A DNA stretch of 64,000 nucleotides from Chara braunii (lineage: Eukaryota; Streptophyta; Charophyceae; Charales; Characeae), in NCBI GenBank assembly GCA_003427395.1, contig BFEA01000218.1:873372-937371 (forward strand). Reading direction: 5' to 3'. The first letter of the stretch is position 1. Every line of letters begins with the position of its first letter. The position numbers were made by a program, and so were the translations under genes. The notes under the pieces are model-generated. The model had not been told where the DNA came from. It did not search any database and saw only the letters and a program-made list of their open reading frames with translations. Shown here piece by piece: positions 57,717 through 64,000 of the stretch.

Positions 57717-58257
57717 GAAAATTTCGGCAGCGCTTCCCGTAGNAANAGTGNCTTTCCAAAGTTTGTATCANCCCAANTATGAAAACAAAAATAATCTCCA
57801 ACTCTTGAAAGCTAAATTTTGTCTAACTNCCTGAATCAGTAGAAATTTGGACAGCACTCCCTTTAGAAAGGNAGACTTCCCAGATTTATANTAGGTCAGA
57901 TATGAACCCANAAGGCAACTTGNGTTCGACTTAGACAAATTTTGANTAACTCCTTAGTTTTGCAGAAATTTCGGCAACACTCCCTTTAGAAAAGTGNTAT
58001 TCCAAAATTTATACAAGGCTAAGTTCAGAATNTGAAAATAANCCTGACTTCTCAAAGTCCAATTTTGTCTAACTCCNTGAATTANCAAAAATTTGGGCAG
58101 CACTCCCTTTAGAAAATGAGACTTTCCAAATTTTTACTAAGTCAGATATAAAGAATAGATAAGTTGAACTTTGACAAGTCAAAAGTTGACTAACTCCTTG
58201 GATTCGTAGAAATTTCGGCAGCGCTTCCCGTAGAGAAAGTAGCTTGCCAAGATTTGT
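57717..58257. repeat. LTR minisatellite (5' LTR)
   Basis: Five units of about 122 bp, identical in position and N placement to 37150-37690. Confidence 0.9.
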
Positions 58258-58602
58258 ACAAAGCCAAGTATAACAAAAGATCCCAGAAAATGCAAGAATT
58301 GATCTAAGTAAAAAAAAANTTAGCTAAAAAAATGCAGGAATTGACCTAACTCCTATCGCTCTAGCACGTGGCGAGCCTCTAAACCAACTACATGTCAACC
58401 TGAATCCCAGACCAAGTAGCAATCTCCCTCAGCCACATGCAGGCCAAACCACAAAGGTAAGTACTCTCACCACTCCCAAACCAGTTTAAACAAACAATAG
58501 TTCATAATATCTCAGTGAGTTGACCCCTCATACCCAACTTACATAAGGCATAGGCCAGGGCACCTGAACTTACAGAGTGCAACCAACTTAGCCAGGCCTA
58601 AA

Positions 58603-59490
58603 GTCAGAATACCTAAACTTATAGAGCGTTCTGACTCGGCCAAGTATACACAAACAGAGGGCACAACTACTTCTCTCTTCTTTGGGCATCTGACTACACC
58701 ACTCTAATCGCCCTGAACTGTTTAAATAACCAGCTTATATATATCTCTCTGAACTTAGTCTTCAAAGGGACATAAGGCTGAGCCGCTCAACTTAGAACAC
58801 TGCTCAGCCTGCCTAAGTTTACTTTCAATTATATCTCTTTAGTTATACTCTCTTCAGTTATGATAAGCTATAGTCAGGCTACCTAAACTTATAGAGCGGC
58901 CTGACCAGCCTGTTCCTAATAACATAGTAATACAATATAACCAAGTTATATCCATTGGGTTCCAACATGTGCGAGGCATTGGACCAGACTACCTAAACTT
59001 ATACAGCGGTCCGATCCTCTGCCAGGTTCATTCCTTTCAGATCCAGTCTGTGCGAGGCAGTGGGATAGGCTACCTGAACTTATAGGGCGGCCTGTCCCTT
59101 GCCAAAATTAATCCCTCAAAACAAAATAGGAGAAGGGATGAACCACGTAAACTTATAGAGCGGTTCAGACCTCCTTGTTCAAAACCAAAGAAACCGAGGG
59201 AACCCCAAATAAAACGAGGCAACCCAAGGTACCTAAACTTATAGAGCGCCTTGGGTCCCTGAAAGTCACCCACAGTCAAACCCTTACAAGTCAGAGCAGT
59301 CAGGACACCTAAACTTATAGAGCGTCCTGACCCTTCATGCAATTCACAGCACCAGGTTTCCCCAAAGTTATGGGGACATCCCAGCCTCCAAAGCTTCAGG
59401 CTACCTAAACTTATAGAGTGGCCTGAGGCTCCATACAACCCAAAAATAAACAAAGCGCTGGGCTTCCCCAAACTTAATGGGACCTCCCAG
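58603..59490. repeat. Constant-loop hairpin array (5' LTR, best resolved)
   Basis: Loop ACCTAAACTTATAGAGC recurs with different stems: GTCAGAA/TTCTGAC (58603-58635), GTCAGGC/GCCTGAC (58873-58905), GGACC/GGTCC (58981-59012), GGGATAGGC/GCCTGTCCC with one G-U pair (59062-59098), TGAACC/GGTTCA (59139-59167), ACCCAAGG/CCTTGGGT (59222-59256), GTCAGGAC/GTCCTGAC (59299-59331), TCAGGC/GCCTGA (59396-59426), and CTGGG/CCCAG with a related loop (59458-59490). Confidence 0.92.
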
Positions 59491-62439
59491 CCTTAATGAC
59501 CCAGTCAATCTGCACACAATACTGCCTTCCTCCCAACCTCCCCCCAGATGCAACCCACTTCGTTCAGAATTTGCTTTCAGGCAATCATCAAAACTGAAAC
59601 TGAGATTGCACACACACTCCTTGACTTCAGTCTGACTTAAGTCCTGACGGTCAAATCAAAATTGAAGTACAGGATCCAGACAATACACTCAGTCAAGCGT
59701 AGAGAGATGTACAGGTAGTGGTTATAATTGGGTTTATAAACGGAATCAAGGGTTTACCACTCAGTTCTCTGCCTCCAGGACTCCACCTGAGCCCCGGCAG
59801 AGCTCCCGCAATCGGTGGGGCAACCTCCCACAAAGGTCTTGGCGTGGATTACGGGCCACACGCCCGCCTGCCGCTTTCCTCTCAGGACCAAAGGACTAGA
59901 CTTAGAGCAAGGAGGACAAGATAAGAAGGGGTGAGACTCTCAGACTCAGGAGGGGTACACTCAAACTCACGTGAGAGGGTCTTCAGGTCTTCAGCGCCTG
60001 AGGGCCCCGCAATGGTGATCAAATGCGCAGTCGACGCTAGTCAGCCCGAGGCCAAACGGGCCTTCACCACCCAACGTAGGCTCCCTGACAACCCCCCCAC
60101 TCGCAACAACGATCCCTTACTTCCTTCACACGTTGCATCACGTCGCAGCCCGACGCCTCTTCGTAATGAACAGCGCATTCGCCCATACTTAGCCCGATGG
60201 CCGTTGCCGTAGCAAATGCAACTAGAGCAGGCAGCGGGACACACAACGATGGCCAGCGATGGCAGCAGCCTGCTGCAGCCTCCGNACACAGTCAACAAGA
60301 ATGAGCCTAATGGCAGCAAGCATTTGGCATATGGCAACTGCAACTGTAATGTGCCCAGAACCAACCCTCTGAAGTAACAGGCCTTAATGGCCAGCTTCGT
60401 CAGGCAGGTCCCCAATTCGTGGCAGTACGCTTCATCACCGCTCTACCAAGCGGCAGCGACATCCTTCCCCCGCAGGCCGAATACTTGTCTCACACTACAG
60501 GCCGACCCTCCCTTATAAGGAACACAGTATCCCGCACACAACCCAGTACGCACAACCTTCCGTATACTGTAGCAAGTCGTCGTGGCACACAACAACACCT
60601 GCGATACCATCAGCAATAGCAGCAGCTACCCCACCCGTGTAGGGTCGGAGGCAGGAGCACAGCAAGCGTACAATAAGTACAATGCCAGTACCAAGCGGAT
60701 GCAATGGTACCCTGTCCTGTGCATGGCAAGTGTATAACCAACGTAAGCATGCAAGGGTCGTAATGCACAGCTGCTCGTAACAGAGGGCGCAGTTCAACAG
60801 GAATGCGACTTAACGGAGCCCGTAGTCTAGCAGGAACAATGATCAAAATGCAGTTTTAGTATCAGTAGCAATTTCAAAATCGGGCACAACTACCGTCGCA
60901 GCGTAGCGGAAATAACCNTATCCCCGGCCTCATCGTCNTCTCAGACACACTCCCCATCCCCCCCCTTTCCTNTTGACTTTCCACATCTGTATCTGGCTGG
61001 GATACCAGCTTCCTAGATACAAGGGAGTCAAGACAGCACCTCGGGACCGATCAGCGTCCTTGCGGGAGGCGAGCAACAGTTACACGATCCTTAAACGCCA
61101 AGAGCGCGGTCACCCCGACAGTCTTTCGGGGGTACGGGAACTGAGATGAACCCTCCGCTGTTATACGGCTTGGCGCATTGCCCCGGGAGAACGAGCAACA
61201 AATGGCACTCCGCACCGGCCACAACTGAGCCCTGAGCAACACCGAATAAGTCATCCACTAAAATTTGAAAACATACACCGCTATAACTCATCGTGCGCCC
61301 CGGGGGGCGGCGAAGGTACTTCGATCGACGGAACGAGCATCACACCAGCCATATCGGTAAGTCTGTAGCCCCGTGGCCATTTACACGCTTTGCTCATCGC
61401 CACGCTGAATAAAACCCGAATAAATCCTGCTCTAGAACCTGGGTAGGTACATTGCCCCGTTCCGCTTGCCTTCCCGATACTTCTGCGCACACATTTTTCT
61501 CACTAACTTTTAATCTATTATCTTTCCTACTAATCCGGCTTCGAATTCGTGATCGGCCTGCTTCAAAACTTCTATCTCAGCCCCTCCCTCGCTTGATTCC
61601 GTCAAGGAGCGAGCAGGGTGCTTACTCTCCCTTCCGCCATGTCCGCCTGTTCCAATACCACCGCGCAGGGCCTTTCTCCTCCACTACCAAAACTAACACT
61701 CTATAGTTAAAACTGACTCTCCCGCTCAGCTCGCAGCACCCCGAAACTCTAGCTCAACCCTTCACTCTGCACGATTCCGCCTAGGATCGAGCAATCTAGT
61801 GGTTTTCCTGCTCCCACCATAACCATCTCCTCCCGCCATGCACGATCACACTTCCTTCGCATGCACCCGGCGCGTTTCCGCGCCTTGATTCGTTCCTGCC
61901 CCCGTCGCCTGTTTCCCCCAGTGTCTACCCTGCCGACCTCCACAGTCTCGCTCCGCGGTTGCCCCCCGTGCTGACTCTTACCCCACTAGCGTCCGTCACC
62001 CCGCCAGGGCACTCAACTAACCCGACAGCGCTCCCGCCCGGCTCACCGACCGACTAACCGAACGGGTCGACACTGCACCACATTTGTTGTGTCGGACCAT
62101 AGGCGGTCCCCCTCTCCCACTGTGTCTGGACACCGCTGGCTGTGCGCGGTAGACGAGTCTCCTAGCCACTTGCCTCTCCCTTCCGCCTGCACCTGGCATT
62201 CATTCGCGTCTGGTTTCGCCCCCGGATGCCTATATTGCCTCCTCGCAGTGGCTGCGCGACCCTCCTCTAGTCAGTTCCAGTATTAGCGGATGCCCCGAAG
62301 GACTCCCCCGCAGCAACACTCGACGGCCCTTTGATGCCTGAGCAACCTCGATACCACCCCGCCTTGGCAGCAGAGTGCGCGGACCTGGCCCGCCTTCCTG
62401 GCCGGATTCAGGGAGGTGCGCCCTCCCTTTCCTTGTTCT

Positions 62440-62515
62440 ATGCGTGTCATCCTTGCGCAGGGGCCGCGCTAATCTTCTCTGTATCGTTCCAATTTTAACG
62501 GATGTCCCGAAGGAC
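62440..62515 (-). ncRNA. U6-derived unit 2, 5' LTR
   Basis: Counterpart of 41873-41948; it reads GATTAGCGCGGCCCC where the other has AGTGCGG. ACAGAGA is intact. Degenerate neighbours lie near 62240-62305, 62620-62695 and 62800-62870. Confidence 0.85.
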
Positions 62516-64000
62516 CTACCCATAGTGGCCCCCATAGTACCACCAACACCACCCAACCTCCTCGCCCTTTTGCACGCCCCCGGCCAGATTCACGGCAGGG
62601 TTCTCCTCCGGTTTTTCCATGTGCCATCCGTGAGGGGCGGTCATGCAAATCTTCTCCGTATCGTGCCAAAAAAATCTGCGGATATCCTGAAAGGCTTCCG
62701 ATCGTGGCCGCCCCTCCCTTGACTCCTCGAGACCAATGTGGTCGCAATGCCGCTCTACCTTAATGCCCGAACTTGGCCCGCATTTCAGAACTCGTGCTCG
62801 CCAGCGTTGCACAGGGGCCATACGAATCTTCCCTGCATCGCTCTAATTTTAACGGATAACCCGAAGAGCCTTGCGCGTGGCGAGCCCCCCTTTTTTATCC
62901 GCACCCGGCCTACCTTCTCGTCCGGATCCATCCTCGGACTCACACATGCTTGTCTGGCGCAGCACCCTCACCCTCCTTTCGCACTCCGAGTAAGCCCTAG
63001 CGCCGACTTTCTTTAACAGTGCCCCGCGCGGACCCAGCCCCCTTTTGAGGCTAGGTTCGGGCGGTTGACATATGATCCGATTGCAACAAGTTGGCAAGCC
63101 GAACCTCCCCTCCCGTAGCGGCCTTGCGAATCCCCCTCGGGCCGCGGATCCCCCTCCTCCCAGCGGTAGGCACCTCACAGCGCCCCGAGGGCCTGATCGG
63201 GCCCCGGCGGAACCAGTTGGGCTCAATCTAAGGCCTGTATTTCAACAGTTCATGGGCGTACCCGCCGCAGTTCCGTGCTCACATATGGGCGAAGAAAAAA
63301 CAAATAATAATATCAAAAATTTGAGGTAAGTACATTATGCATGACTAGATATATAAAACCCCGCAAGGCGCGCGATCAATCGGGCAGAGACCGCGGCCCC
63401 CAAAATTGTAAAAGGCGAAGGGGGATGGTCCCACAGGCCTTTCGACCCCTCACGCCTTTCCGCCACGCTCCCCCGCTCCCTTACCGCCTGCTGTTGGCCT
63501 TGATCCCTGCGTCTCTTACGTACCAGTCCGATGCCATAACCAATAGGGCTAAGCCCAAGCCTGGTACCAGCAGGCGCGNCCTCCCATATAAGGTGGTGCC
63601 GCGAGGCGCTCCGGGCCAAGATACCACCCTGGCCGCTTCTTCAATCCCATTCGTTCCCACGGCCCCCTAAGTGTCCGCGTCGGTCTACCACCCCGCGCCG
63701 TGGCCGTCCCATGCGCCTATCTGCGCGCCAACCCTACCCTCGGTCACGCACACCTATCAGGAGCAACCTTTCATTCCCTAACCAAGGCCGTAACACGGTC
63801 CAGGTCGGTCGACTACCTCGGCCGCCCATTCAATTAGAAAAAACACACGCGCGCCTGAAATATTGCGCGCCCACCTACTCCCTACCAGGACAAGGCAGAC
63901 CTTGGCCTGCGCGCGGACGACCTTCACATTTTCCCACACGGGCACTCAAAATCCAGGCTAACCGAGCCTTGCTGTCACTTGCAAAAACCAGGGCGGATAC

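Larger units (their letters stand above)
55389..64000 (-). mobile_element. 5' LTR of the giant element (cut by the window edge)
   Basis: Repeats 34800-43416 in order and direction. By alignment its end falls about 24 bases beyond 64000. The first 1.6 kb and last 2.5 kb differ from the 3' LTR by a few percent, for example GTGGGTGG/GTGTGTGT at 35646/56216, while 57.0-61.6 kb is almost identical and carries the same Ns. One terminal base pair is changed (AGTCGAG instead of TGTCGAG). It contains the minisatellite (57717-58257), hairpin array (58603-59490) and the U6 array (62240-62890). Confidence 0.8.

Noticed and set aside
58603-59490. CRISPR-like array (regular repeat with different spacers)
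   Set aside because: The variable parts are self-complementary stems, spacing is irregular (30-270 bp), and the context is a eukaryotic LTR.
34800-64000. Dating the insertion from LTR identity
   Set aside because: Shared Ns show that the middle of the LTRs is consensus-built, so identity is not independent evidence.

Overview
The window looks like repeat-dense nuclear DNA from a plant-lineage eukaryote. The primer-binding site matches a plant tRNA-Asp end, U6 snRNA copies are of plant type, and the gag-pol proteins resemble those I remember from the charophyte alga Chara braunii (memory-based inference, not a search). I see no intact host gene, no rRNA and no canonical tRNA. Nearly everything is a retroelement in some state of decay, with assembly gaps.

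The dominant object is a very large Ty3/gypsy-type LTR retrotransposon on the minus strand. Its 3' LTR is about 34800-43440 and its 5' LTR is 55389 to beyond the right edge; by offset (about 20.57-20.59 kb) it should end near 64024. Each LTR is about 8.6 kb and the element about 29.2 kb. The interior, read right to left, holds a tRNA-Asp-type primer-binding site (55369-55386), gag-protease (54991-51833), reverse transcriptase-RNase H-integrase (about 51835-48428) and a third long reading frame (48224-45537). That third frame has a Gag-like start and its own CCHC zinc knuckle. The coding parts carry eight premature stop codons, two or three frameshifts and an Asp-to-Asn change at the first RT catalytic position, so the copy is dead.

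The rest of the left half consists of older, diverged pieces of the same giant LTR: 3479-3960, 5090-11665, a right-end piece near 13840-14360, 20205-22135, 22193-29704 (opposite orientation) and 30102-34540. Between them, 15.3-20.2 kb minus holds a decayed reverse-transcriptase element with a GIY-YIG endonuclease upstream of the RT, the domain order of the Chlamys/Naiad-type Penelope-like elements.

The giant LTR is structured. In element sense it has a terminal hairpin, a TATA-like box followed by a tRNA-like A/B-box segment, a tandem array of degenerate U6 snRNA copies with 180-bp spacing, an array of about ten hairpins with a near-constant loop but different, self-complementary stems, and a roughly 122-bp minisatellite. 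The hairpin array is the most striking signal: at corresponding positions in different LTR copies both stem arms change together, keeping the pairing.

Assembly caution: there is a 250-N gap at 29828-30077. The two LTRs of the large element share many single-base Ns at identical relative positions, so their middle parts were probably built from one consensus. Their identity should not be used to date the insertion.
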